Positions 55,871-64,000 of a stretch of DNA of 64,000 nt are shown piece by piece; the stretch's first letter is position 1; each line of letters starts with the position of its first letter. The notes under the pieces were generated by a model, which worked only from the letters and a program-made list of their open reading frames with translations, searched no databases and was not told the DNA's origin. Source of the DNA: Alphaproteobacteria bacterium UBA1303 (GTDB taxonomy: Bacteria; Pseudomonadota; Alphaproteobacteria; Micropepsales; Micropepsaceae); assembly GCA_002307315.1 (NCBI GenBank), contig DBTZ01000047.1:91442-155441 (forward strand), in the 5' to 3' direction. A program made the position numbers and the translations under genes.

Positions 55871-55871
55871 G

Positions 55872-56660
55872 CTAGCCGAATCGGCCGGTAATATATTGCT
55901 CCGTCCTTTTGTTCGACGGCGCGGTGAACACCTTGTCGGTGGTGTCGAACTCGATCAAATCGCCCAGATACATGAAAGCGGTGTAGTCGGAGGTGCGGCT
56001 GGCCTGCTGCATGTTGTGGGTGACGATGGCGATGGTGTAGTCGCTCACCAATTCGTCGATCAGCTCCTCGATCTTGGCGGTCGAGATCGGATCGAGCGCC
56101 GAACAGGGTTCATCGAGCAGAATGACTTCGGGACGGATTGCCACCGTGCGGGCGATGCACAGCCGTTGCTGCTGACCGCCGGACAGCGACAGTCCGGACT
56201 CGTTGAGTTTATCCTTGACTTCCCCCCATAGCGCCGAGCGCTTGAGCGCGTCCTCCACCCGCCCATCGAGTTCCGAACGCGGTAGGGTTTCGTAAAGCTT
56301 CACCCCAAATGCGATGTTGTCGTAAATCGTCATCGGAAACGGCGTCGGCTTCTGAAATACCATGCCGATGCGGGCGCGTAAGAGGTTGATATCTTGCTTA
56401 GGGTCGAGAATGTTTTCGCCGTCGAGCAGCACTTCGCCTTCGGCGCGTTGTTTGGGATACATCTCGTAAATGCGGTTGAGCACGCGCAACAGCGTCGACT
56501 TTCCGCAACCCGACGGGCCGATGAAGGACGTCACCTTGTTTTTATAGATTGGCATCGAAATCGAACGCAGCGCCTTGTAGTCGCCGTAATAGAAGTCGAG
56601 ATTTTTGATTTCGACCTTCTTTTCAAAAGATTCGACGGCGTCCATATTACTCAACTCCAT
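55872..56660 (-). CDS. pstB: Phosphate ABC transporter ATP-binding protein PstB
   Basis: 262 residues: Walker [34 protein letters not shown], signature [16 protein letters not shown] and Walker [17 protein letters not shown], all at PstB spacing, plus the C-terminal [10 protein letters not shown] typical of PstB. It powers high-affinity phosphate import. It follows pstA by 44 bases. The usual downstream phoU is absent here; tRNA-Arg follows instead. Confidence 0.96.
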   Translation of the reverse strand: MELSNMDAVESFEKKVEIKNLDFYYGDYKALRSISMPIYKNKVTSFIGPSGCGKSTLLRVLNRIYEMYPKQRAEGEVLLDGENILDPKQDINLLRARIGMVFQKPTPFPMTIYDNIAFGVKLYETLPRSELDGRVEDALKRSALWGEVKDKLNESGLSLSGGQQQRLCIARTVAIRPEVILLDEPCSALDPISTAKIEELIDELVSDYTIAIVTHNMQQASRTSDYTAFMYLGDLIEFDTTDKVFTAPSNKRTEQYITGRFG

Positions 56661-56704
56661 ATTTTAAGCGCGTCCGAAATCGGCTAAGACGAAACGCATT
56701 CGCG

Positions 56705-57556
56705 TTATCTCGAATTCGCCTTGGCTTCGAGAATGCGCGCGCCGATCGATAGGGCGAGCACCGCAATCGTGATGATCAGTGCTCCTGCCCAGGCCAACTT
56801 GTGCCAATCCGGGTAGGGGCTCATGGCGAACTGGAAGATCACCACCGGCAGGTTGGCGATCGGCTTTCCCAGGTCGGTGCTCCAGAATTGATTGTTGAGC
56901 GCGGTGAACAGCAATGGTGCGGTTTCGCCTGAAACGCGCGCCACCGCCAAAAGGATGCCGGTCAGCATGCCGGCGCGTGCTGCCTTCCAGGTGACCTTGG
57001 AGACCACCAAGCTCCGCGGTGCCCCCAATGCGGATGCGGCTTCGCGCAAAGAATTCGGAACCAGCAACAGCATGTTTTCGGTAGTGCGAACCACCACCGG
57101 AATGACGATCACCATCAGCGAGACGGCGCCGGCCCAGGCCGAAAAACCGTGCATGCTGACCACAATCAGCTCGTAGACGAACAGACCGGTAACGATCGAC
57201 GGTGCGCTTAACAGAATGTCGTTGACGAAACGCACGATATGGGAAATGCGGGCATGACGGCCGTACTCGGCAAGATAGGTACCGGCCATGATGCCGATAG
57301 GCGTGCCGACGAGCACCGCCAATACGGTCATGATCAAACTGCCGACGATGGCGTTGGCAAGGCCGCCGGCGGAACCGGGCGGCGGCGTCATTTCGGTAAA
57401 CACCGCCAACGAAAGGCTGGAAAAACCGTTGTAAAACAGCGATTCTAGGATCAGCGCCAGCCACATAATCCCAAACAGTGCGGCAAGGACCGACAATGTC
57501 AGGAACACGGCGTTGCTGCGTTTGCGGCGGCGATAGAGGCGCTTGTCCATGATCAT
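56705..57556 (-). CDS. pstA: Phosphate ABC transporter permease PstA
   Basis: 283 residues with six membrane helices: [35 protein letters not shown] (region about 82-117) and the coupling loop [31 protein letters not shown] mark the PstA permease (quoted as regions). ATG at 57556 overlaps the pstC stop. Together with PstC it forms the phosphate channel. Confidence 0.94.
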   Translation of the reverse strand: MIMDKRLYRRRKRSNAVFLTLSVLAALFGIMWLALILESLFYNGFSSLSLAVFTEMTPPPGSAGGLANAIVGSLIMTVLAVLVGTPIGIMAGTYLAEYGRHARISHIVRFVNDILLSAPSIVTGLFVYELIVVSMHGFSAWAGAVSLMVIVIPVVVRTTENMLLLVPNSLREAASALGAPRSLVVSKVTWKAARAGMLTGILLAVARVSGETAPLLFTALNNQFWSTDLGKPIANLPVVIFQFAMSPYPDWHKLAWAGALIITIAVLALSIGARILEAKANSR

Positions 57557-58530
57557 AGCGAAACGCCCCCCGCCCGCTTCTCCAGCGCCTTCAGCATCAA
57601 TTGTGCCGCAGCCAGCACCAGGAAGGTGATGAAGAACAGAATCAGACCCATGTAGATCAGCGAGGAGGAATAAAGCTCGCCCACCGCTTCGGAGAATTCG
57701 TTGGCAATGGCGGCGGAGATGGTGGTGCCGGGCGCGAACAGCGAGGGCATGATCTTGTGGGCGTTGCCGATCACGAAGGTCACCGCCATGGTTTCGCCCA
57801 AGGCTCGCCCGAGCGCCAGCATGGCAGCACCGACCACGCCGGTGCGCGAGAACGGCAGCACCACATGCCAAACGGTCTCCCAGGTAGTGCAGCCCGTGGC
57901 ATATGCGGCTTCCTTTAAAGTGGGCGGCACGGTGCCGAACACATCGCGCGTCACCGATGCCATCGACGGCAGGATCATGATGGAAAGAATCAATGACGCA
58001 GTGAACATGCCTATGCCGTAGGGCGGTCCTGCGAACAGAATTTGCAGAACCGGGATGTCTTCGCACAACGCTATGATTCCGGGCTGCAAGTGTTCTTGAA
58101 AGAACGGGGCGAACACGAACAATCCCCAGATGCCGTAAATAATGCTGGGAATGCCGGCGAGAAGCTCGATGGCGATACCGATCGGCCGACGCGCGTGACG
58201 CGGACAGATCTCGGTAAGAAAAATCGCAATGCCGATGCCAAGCGGCACGGCGAACAGCATGGCGACAAACGAGGTTATCAAAGTGCCGCAAACCGGCGCC
58301 AACGCACCGAATTTATCGGTAACGGGATTCCAGTCGCCCGAAACAAGAAAGGACAGACCGAACGCCTTGATTGCCGGCCAAGCGCCGTCGCCCAATTCCG
58401 CCAGCACGCCGACGAAAAACGCCAAGACCAACACCGAGGCAGCCATGGCTACGGCGTAAAACCGCAGGTTACCGAAGCTGCCGCGCTTGACGGCCTTGGC
58501 TTTGAGAAAATTTGCAGAAGGAGCGTTCAC
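57553..58530 (-). CDS. pstC: Phosphate ABC transporter permease PstC
   Basis: 325 residues with six helices: [59 protein letters not shown] and the coupling loop [31 protein letters not shown] follow the PstC pattern (quoted as regions). It is the first gene of pstCAB; the binding-protein gene pstS that normally precedes it is missing from this position. Confidence 0.94.
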   Translation of the reverse strand: MNAPSANFLKAKAVKRGSFGNLRFYAVAMAASVLVLAFFVGVLAELGDGAWPAIKAFGLSFLVSGDWNPVTDKFGALAPVCGTLITSFVAMLFAVPLGIGIAIFLTEICPRHARRPIGIAIELLAGIPSIIYGIWGLFVFAPFFQEHLQPGIIALCEDIPVLQILFAGPPYGIGMFTASLILSIMILPSMASVTRDVFGTVPPTLKEAAYATGCTTWETVWHVVLPFSRTGVVGAAMLALGRALGETMAVTFVIGNAHKIMPSLFAPGTTISAAIANEFSEAVGELYSSSLIYMGLILFFITFLVLAAAQLMLKALEKRAGGVSL

Positions 58531-58991
58531 GGCGAGACAACCCGTTTTTCATCGGGCCGCTTTCTATCGCAATGCAGCCGCAGAAACGGCCGCCATGTCC
58601 CGCCGCCGTCGCGGCACCGCATGCCGGGGCGACAAATACCCATACGCGTCTCCCTCGAATATACGCATTCGGCCTGGCGCTTTCAGACGCCAGTTGCTCT
58701 TAAGCACCGACCCCTATTTTCAAGTCGCATCTCGATAGTCTTCGGTGCAACGTCCATCACAGTTATGCAAAGCTTTTGTGACAATGCAGTGCGAAAAATC
58801 CTAGGTATGCTGTAACCGTTTGATTCTATATATTAATTCATAACACTGGCTATTTTCGTTCGAACGTATTGCGCTAGCGCTGCTAAACCAAAAGACGAAC
58901 CATATCGGCAAAATAAAACAAGCGGTTATTTACCTTTTGCAAGCGAGGTTGCAGCTAAACTCGCCGCCGTGTCGGCACCCCATCCAGTATC
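58531..58991. other. Divergent intergenic region between pstC and a hybrid kinase
   Basis: 461 bases without a recognisable gene; the small open frames lack ribosome sites. It contains the Pho-box-like repeat described separately and must hold the pstCAB promoter and the kinase promoter. A pstS remnant was looked for and not seen. Confidence 0.55.
58756..58784 (-). promoter_or_regulatory. Pho-box-like direct repeats upstream of pstCAB
   Basis: Read on the minus strand: TTGTCAC-AAAA-GCTTTGC-ATAA-CTGTGAT, three seven-base units at 11-base spacing. First and third units resemble the PhoB unit CTGTCAT/CTGTCAC; the middle one is degenerate. The position, about 225 bases before the pstC start, suits PhoB activation of the operon under phosphate limitation. 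Confidence 0.6.
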
Positions 58992-61190
58992 ATGATTGCA
59001 CGTCTTCTTCGCATCGTTCCCGGAACCGCGGCTTTGGCGCTGTTCATGGCGGCGGTGGGGGATATTGCCCTCAACGGCACGCTCACTTTGATGCCGCGAT
59101 TGACCTTCTTGGCGCTGGCGGCCGTAGTCCTGCTTTACTTCCTCAGCGCCTTCATCGAAATCCGCCAAAGCCGCGAACTGGCAAGCCGCCAGGCCAATGA
59201 ACTCAAAACGGCGACGATCCGGATGGAACGTTCGCTGGAAACCGCCGCCGCGATCAACACTCGTCTCAATCAGAGCGAGGCACGTTACCGCGGACTGGTC
59301 GATGCACAGGGCGATGCCATCTTGCGTCGCGCCGTCGACAGCCGCTTAACTTACGGAAACGACGCTTTTTTCAAGCTATTCGGACTCAATCCGCAAACTG
59401 CGCTGGGGCAACCCTTCGCACCGGATTTGCATCCCGACAGCCGCGGTTCCAATTTCGGCAGTTTTTCGGGCCTGGAACGAGGGCCAGATCGCGTCAACTA
59501 CGACCAGCAAGTGCGCACCGCCTACGGCTGGCGCTGGCTGGCATGGGAAGATTACGCCATCCGCGATTCCCTCGGACGGCTGGCCGAGGTGCAGAGCATC
59601 GGTCGCGACATCACCGAGCGCAAAGCGATGGAAGCGGCGCTTTTGGTCGAGCGTGACAAGGCTGAAGCGGCCAACCGGGCCAAATCCGGCTTTCTAGCCA
59701 CCATGAGCCATGAAATCCGCACCCCGATGAACGGGGTGCTGGGTATGGCTCGGCTGCTTATGGAGACCCATCTTTCCGCCGAACAGCGTTCCTACGCCGA
59801 AGCAGTGGTGCAATCGGGCGAAACCCTGCTGACACTGATCGGCGACATCCTCGATTTTTCCAAGATCGAATCCGGCACGTTGACGCTGGAAGAGGAGGAA
59901 ACCAACCTTCTGGCCTTGATTGAGGGTGTGGTGGAATTGCAGGGCCCGCGCGCCCATGCCAAGGGGATCGAGTTGGTGGCGGTCAAGGCGCCCGATCTTC
60001 CCCGAGTCATTTTGACCGACGCCGTGAGATTGCGTCAGATTTTGACCAATCTGGTCGGCAATGCGGTGAAATTCACCGACAAGGGCGGGGTCAGGATCGA
60101 CGCCAATCTGGAGACTGCCGCCGACAAAACGGTTCTGCGCATCAAGGTTAGCGATACCGGCATCGGCATCCCGGCAGCCAAGCAGCAGGAGATATTTAAG
60201 GAATTCGTCCAGGCGGATTCCAGTCATGCCCGCCGTTACGAGGGCACCGGGTTGGGCTTGGCCATTTCCAAGCGTCTGATTAGGGCGATGGGAGGAGAAA
60301 TCGGCGTTACCTCTGCGCCCGGCGGCGGCAGTCTGTTTTGGTTCACTCTGCCCGCGCGCATCGTTAAACCGGCGATACCGTCCGCGGCACCGTTAGCCGA
60401 CATGCGTATTGCCGTGGTCAGTTCCAATCATGTCTTGCGCGAGGCGCTGACGGAGCAAATCCGCAGCGAAGGCGGCGAAATCGCCGGGCTGACCGAAGCG
60501 GGTATTCGCAAATCCGACTTGGTTTTGATCGACGCCGGCACCGAGAACATGCCGGCGCCGCCGGCCGATCCGATTCCGAGCATTCCCACTCTGGTGTTGC
60601 TGACGCCGGCCGCCCGTTCCGCTTTACCGGACCTGCAGGCGCGCGGCTTTGCCGGCTATCTGGTCAAGCCGGTGCGTCCCTCCTCGCTGGTCGAGCGGCT
60701 GCGCGCCGGTATAGGACAGGAACCCCATTCCCCTCCGGCGCCGGAAAAACCCGCCGTCTCCGCCCCGGCGGCACCGGTTCACGCGGTCAGCCTTAAAATC
60801 CTGCTCGCCGAAGACAACCCGATCAATGCCCTTTTAAGTCGCGAATTGCTGCGCCGACGCGGCCATAAGGTGACCGAAGTCGTCAACGGCGAGGCGGCGG
60901 TCGATATGGCGGCCAAGGAACAATTCGATCTGATCCTCACCGACATCCACATGCCGGGAATGGACGGTATCGATGCCACCAAGGCGATCCGCGCGCACGA
61001 AGCAAAAGCGAATTTGTCGCGGGTTCCGATCATCGCGCTCACCGCCGATGTGCTGGAAACCGGACAAAAGGCTTGCCGGGCGGCAGGGATGGATGGTTTT
61101 CTATCCAAACCCATCGATCCCAAACAGTTGGATGCCATGTTCGCCGCGTTTTTCCCTGAATATTTCGACACCGCCGACACCGCCGCATGA
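58992..61190 (+). CDS. Hybrid histidine kinase with PAS domain and two receivers
   Basis: 732 residues: two N-terminal membrane helices (about 10-55), a coiled linker, a PAS domain (about 95-210), HisKA with H240 in [16 protein letters not shown], and an ATPase domain with GNAVKFTDKGG, DTGIGIP and GTGLGLAI. A first receiver-like domain is degenerate (AVVSSNHV in place of the acidic pair), whereas the C-terminal receiver is complete (LLAEDNPIN, phospho-acceptor D651 in LILTDIHMPGMDG, LSKPID). No Hpt domain is present, so a separate phosphotransfer protein is needed. Its stop overlaps the AmpG-like gene. Confidence 0.93.
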   Translation: MIARLLRIVPGTAALALFMAAVGDIALNGTLTLMPRLTFLALAAVVLLYFLSAFIEIRQSRELASRQANELKTATIRMERSLETAAAINTRLNQSEARYRGLVDAQGDAILRRAVDSRLTYGNDAFFKLFGLNPQTALGQPFAPDLHPDSRGSNFGSFSGLERGPDRVNYDQQVRTAYGWRWLAWEDYAIRDSLGRLAEVQSIGRDITERKAMEAALLVERDKAEAANRAKSGFLATMSHEIRTPMNGVLGMARLLMETHLSAEQRSYAEAVVQSGETLLTLIGDILDFSKIESGTLTLEEEETNLLALIEGVVELQGPRAHAKGIELVAVKAPDLPRVILTDAVRLRQILTNLVGNAVKFTDKGGVRIDANLETAADKTVLRIKVSDTGIGIPAAKQQEIFKEFVQADSSHARRYEGTGLGLAISKRLIRAMGGEIGVTSAPGGGSLFWFTLPARIVKPAIPSAAPLADMRIAVVSSNHVLREALTEQIRSEGGEIAGLTEAGIRKSDLVLIDAGTENMPAPPADPIPSIPTLVLLTPAARSALPDLQARGFAGYLVKPVRPSSLVERLRAGIGQEPHSPPAPEKPAVSAPAAPVHAVSLKILLAEDNPINALLSRELLRRRGHKVTEVVNGEAAVDMAAKEQFDLILTDIHMPGMDGIDATKAIRAHEAKANLSRVPIIALTADVLETGQKACRAAGMDGFLSKPIDPKQLDAMFAAFFPEYFDTADTAA

Positions 61191-62710
61191 ACAAGCCCGT
61201 TCAGGGGCGTAGCCTGCGCGCCTATTTAGAACCGCAGATGCTGGTTATGCTGGCGCTCGGTTTTTCGTCCGGTTTGCCGTTCCTGATGGTCGGCAACACG
61301 CTGGGATATTGGCTGCGCGAGGAAGGCCTGTCGCTTTCCGCCATCGGCCTGTTGTCCGGCGTCGGCCTTGCCTATTCGCTGAAGTTTCTCTGGGCACCCT
61401 TCGTTAACCAATTACGGGCGCCGATTTTCGGCTTTCTCGGCCGCCGCCGCGGTTGGATGGCCTTGAGCCAAATCGTCGTTGCGCTTGGCTTGTTCACGAT
61501 GGCCTCGACCGGCGCCGGCGGCAATTCCATCCTGCTCGGGCTATGTGCGCTGCTTGTGGCGTTCGCCTCGGCCACTCAAGATATCGTGATCGACGCTTGG
61601 CGCATCGAGAACTCCGGCACGCAAGCGCGGCTCGGGCTGATGACCTCGGCGGCGACCTTCGGCTACCGCATTGCCATGCTCGCCACCGACGCCGTTATTC
61701 TGATTGTCGCCGATCTGATCGGCTGGCAGGCTTCCTACGTCCTGTACGGAACGTTGATGGCGCTGGGTCTCGCCGCCACCGTCCTCGCCAGCGAGTCGCG
61801 CGAGGCTGACGCCGCGGTGGACGAAAAGCCGTCGCTGTGGACCATGGAAAACCTGACCGGCCGGTTTCTCGACCGGTTCAATCTGATGTCCGGCGGCAAT
61901 GTCTGGCAGCTGCGCATCCTTTGGCTGGTCGCCGTCGGTTTCGGCTGGTGGCTGTTTCCCAACCTGCCGGGCATCGCGGCCGCCATCGGCTGGCCGGTCA
62001 CCATCGTCCTATATGCCATTTTGATCACCATTCCGCTTTGGGTTCCCAAAGGACTGGCCCAGGCGATCGCCGAGCCATTCATTGCCTTTTTCAAGACGTA
62101 CGGCTGGCTGGCGCTGCTGATGCTGTCGGCGATTGCGCTTTATCGTCTGCCCGATTTCTTCATGGGGCCGATGTGCAATCCGTTCTATCACGACCTCGGC
62201 ATCGCCAAGACGGTAGTGGGAGAAGTGCGCGGCAGTATTGGCCTGATCGCTTCGTTTCTCGGGATTGCCGCCGGCGGCTTTGCCGTGCTGAAATTCGGCA
62301 ATATGCGTACGCTGGTCGTCGGCGGGGTAATCCAAGCGCTGTCGATCGCCGCATTTTCGCTGTTGGCCTATTGGGGCGCCGACCTGCCGCTGTATATCGC
62401 CGTGATGGCCGGTGACAGTTTTGCGACGAGCTTCGCTGGCGTGGTGCTGACGGCGTACATGTCGAGTTTGACCAGTTTGGGCTATACCGCCACCCAATAC
62501 GCGATGCTGACCTCCGCCTATGCCATTATCGGGAAAATCCTCAAAACCACCTCCGGTTTCGTCATCGACTCGTTAAGGGTAAGTCTCGGCCTGATGGAGG
62601 CCTACGGTCTATTTTTCCTTATTGCCGGTTTGATCGGCATTCCGGCGATATTCCTGTTTCTGCTGCTCGCCCGCATGCAAAAACCCCCGCTAGCACCGGT
62701 GTCGGATTAG
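61187..62710 (+). CDS. ampG: AmpG-like MFS permease (muropeptide transporter family)
   Basis: 507 residues with 12-14 helices. LGFSSGLPFLMVGNTLGYWLREEGLSLSAIGLLSGVGLAYSLKFLWAPFVN (region about residues 25-75) is the AmpG signature, and DIVIDAWRIE is also conserved. AmpG imports anhydro-muropeptides from the periplasm for cell-wall recycling. The ATG overlaps the kinase stop. Transport of another compound by this branch cannot be excluded. Confidence 0.83.
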   Translation: MNKPVQGRSLRAYLEPQMLVMLALGFSSGLPFLMVGNTLGYWLREEGLSLSAIGLLSGVGLAYSLKFLWAPFVNQLRAPIFGFLGRRRGWMALSQIVVALGLFTMASTGAGGNSILLGLCALLVAFASATQDIVIDAWRIENSGTQARLGLMTSAATFGYRIAMLATDAVILIVADLIGWQASYVLYGTLMALGLAATVLASESREADAAVDEKPSLWTMENLTGRFLDRFNLMSGGNVWQLRILWLVAVGFGWWLFPNLPGIAAAIGWPVTIVLYAILITIPLWVPKGLAQAIAEPFIAFFKTYGWLALLMLSAIALYRLPDFFMGPMCNPFYHDLGIAKTVVGEVRGSIGLIASFLGIAAGGFAVLKFGNMRTLVVGGVIQALSIAAFSLLAYWGADLPLYIAVMAGDSFATSFAGVVLTAYMSSLTSLGYTATQYAMLTSAYAIIGKILKTTSGFVIDSLRVSLGLMEAYGLFFLIAGLIGIPAIFLFLLLARMQKPPLAPVSD

Positions 62711-62795
62711 CTATGATGCGCGGTCGACGCGTTTGGGGGTTTGCTTGCCGGCTTCCCTAAGGTAAAATACGCATCTAGCAACAGCAGGTGTCGGC

Positions 62796-63638
62796 GTGGT
62801 CAACATTCACGAGCCCGGTCCCCTTGAAGGACGTTTATCGCAGTGGCCGGTGCTGGCCGCATCGGGGGCGCTGGAAGTGCGGTTGGCCGAAACCGACCTC
62901 GAGGTCGAGGCCGCCCAGCATTTGCGTTACCGCGTCTTCTACGAAGAGATGGCCGCCACCCCGAGCGACGAAATGCGCGTTTTGAAACGGGATTTCGACC
63001 GGTTCGACGCGGTCTGCGATCATCTTCTGGTGGTCGATCGGGAGCGGATCGAAGATGACGGCCAGCCGGCCGTCGTGGGCTGCTACCGGCTGATCCGCGA
63101 TGTCGATGCCGCGCGGGCAGGCGGCTTCTATACCGCCAGCGAATACGATCTGGCGGCTATGCTGTCCGGCCTTCCCACCGGGACCAAGCTCTTGGAACTC
63201 GGCCGCTCCTGCGTATTGAAGGAATACCGTTCCCGGCCGCAAACCATGCAGCTCTTGTGGCGCGGGGTCATGACCTACATCGCCCGCTTTTCGATCGATC
63301 TGATGTTCGGCTGCGCCTCGTTTTCCGGTACGGATCCCAAGGTCTTCGCATTGCCGCTGTCTTATCTCTATCATTACCATCTGGCGCCGCCGGAAATCCG
63401 GGTGCGGCCTTATCCGCAATATTTCGTCGACATGAACATGATGCCCAAGGAAGCGATCGATCCCAAAGAGGCGATCCGTGCACTTCCGCCCCTGCTGAAA
63501 GGGTATGTCCGCGCCGGCGCTATGATAGGCGACGGTACGGTGATCGATACGCAATTCGGTTCGGTCGACGTGTTTATCTATTTTCCGGTGTCGAAGATCG
63601 ACGCACGTTATCGCAACCGCTTCCAATTGCGGAATTAG
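62796..63638 (+). CDS. olsB: Ornithine N-acyltransferase OlsB
   Basis: 280 residues starting at GTG, with AGCAGG as ribosome site. The family is the OlsB/hemolysin-like GNAT group: LRYRVFYEEMAATPSDEM, FDRFDAVCDHLLVVD, ELGRSCVLKEYRSRPQTMQLLWRG and MFGCASFSGTDPKVF. OlsB transfers a 3-hydroxyacyl chain from ACP to ornithine, giving the lyso form of phosphorus-free ornithine lipids. OlsA is not in the window. The gene follows ampG by 85 bases and its stop lies inside a family A repeat. Confidence 0.87.
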   Translation: MVNIHEPGPLEGRLSQWPVLAASGALEVRLAETDLEVEAAQHLRYRVFYEEMAATPSDEMRVLKRDFDRFDAVCDHLLVVDRERIEDDGQPAVVGCYRLIRDVDAARAGGFYTASEYDLAAMLSGLPTGTKLLELGRSCVLKEYRSRPQTMQLLWRGVMTYIARFSIDLMFGCASFSGTDPKVFALPLSYLYHYHLAPPEIRVRPYPQYFVDMNMMPKEAIDPKEAIRALPPLLKGYVRAGAMIGDGTVIDTQFGSVDVFIYFPVSKIDARYRNRFQLRN

Positions 63639-63742
63639 TGCAACGAGCGCAAAAGTGGAATCCGGTTTTGCGCGCAGAGTTGCGACCAATCAAAGAGATA
63701 GAATGGCGGACCGACCGCGGTTTGACGTTCGCCGCTCTGAAG
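63637..63742. repeat. Dispersed intergenic repeat, family A (copy at window end)
   Basis: Starts AGTGCAACGAGCGCAAAAGTGG in the olsB TAG stop, then GGTTTTGCGCGCAGAGTTGCG and ACCGCGGTTTGACGTTCGCCG. It shares the distal ACCGCGG block with the 44.7-kb copy. Confidence 0.75.
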
Positions 63743-64000
63743 TGCTGTACGCGGCTTTATAGTTGCCTGTGAAAAAGTCCCTCGCTGCGCTTTGGCACTT
63801 TTTCACAATTGAAACGTAAGGAAAAAACTCGCTTGGGGCGGCCCACGCTCGCCCAGAGGGCGGGGAAAAACGTCAACCCCGAGTGCAGAACCGCTTCAAA
63901 CGAGGGATGGCCCTATAATATCGTGAAAAAGTACACGGAGGCCTTTAGGCCGAAGGACTTTTTCTCGGACGACCAAATAATTTGGAGAAACACGACTTTT
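63743..64000. other. Non-coding tail with two inverted repeats
   Basis: No gene is recognised. GTGAAAAAGT (63769-63778) pairs with ACTTTTTCAC (63797-63806), and GAAAAAGT (63925-63932) pairs with ACTTTTTC (63957-63964) around an inner GGCC-TTTA-GGCC hairpin. The window ends here, so any gene beyond cannot be judged. Confidence 0.55.

Overview
The window looks like chromosomal DNA from a Gram-negative alphaproteobacterium, most likely Rhodospirillales-like. The reasons are moderately high GC, many gene pairs whose stop and start codons overlap as ATGA, an alphaproteobacterial-type porin, a DUF484-XerC pair, an RquA-type rhodoquinone methyltransferase, an OlsB ornithine-lipid acyltransferase and a Caulobacter-type ceramide pathway. 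Family assignments were made by reading the translated proteins; no database search was run.

Layout. 1-5.9 kb: porin, ThiE-like protein, YggS-type PLP protein, a small unknown protein, GTP cyclohydrolase II, an OmpR-type regulator and an exported beta-repeat protein. 6.2-12.1 kb: class A penicillin-binding protein, DUF2817 peptidase-like protein, a transposase relic, PurU and an APC permease. 12.3-15.7 kb: a kinase fused to a degraded phosphatase domain, a metallophosphoesterase and RquA.

15.7-29.8 kb is the centrepiece: thirteen genes on the minus strand, nearly all overlapping or a few bases apart. In transcription order they are an acyl-AMP/CoA ligase, a ketosphinganine-reductase-like SDR, an acyl carrier protein, serine palmitoyltransferase, a ceramide-kinase-like lipid kinase, a Tam41-like cytidylyltransferase, a bacterial ceramide-synthase-like GNAT protein, a MobA-like nucleotidyltransferase, LptF, LptG, a CDP-glycerol-phosphotransferase-like protein, a MOP flippase and a GT4 glycosyltransferase. 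Read together they could make a ceramide, phosphorylate and decorate it, and carry it towards the cell surface.

30.4-37.4 kb: HAD phosphatase, DUF2141 protein, PriA, DUF484, XerC and formate-tetrahydrofolate ligase. 37.4-42.8 kb: a signalling operon of YfiR-like protein, TonB-dependent receptor and hybrid kinase. 42.9-51.7 kb: sugar dehydrogenase, FliL-like exported protein, EF-hand protein, ZnuCB, a CHASE2 protein with a degraded cyclase domain, HlyIII, a STAS-like protein and a thioredoxin. 51.9-55.3 kb: a DeoR regulator, PHP phosphoesterase and PI-PLC-like cassette. Then come tRNA-Arg(CCG), pstCAB without pstS or phoU, a hybrid kinase, an AmpG-like permease and OlsB.

Two families of short palindromic intergenic repeats are scattered through the window; several copies begin inside the TAG stop codon of the gene before them. 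No CRISPR array, rRNA, intact insertion sequence or prophage was seen.
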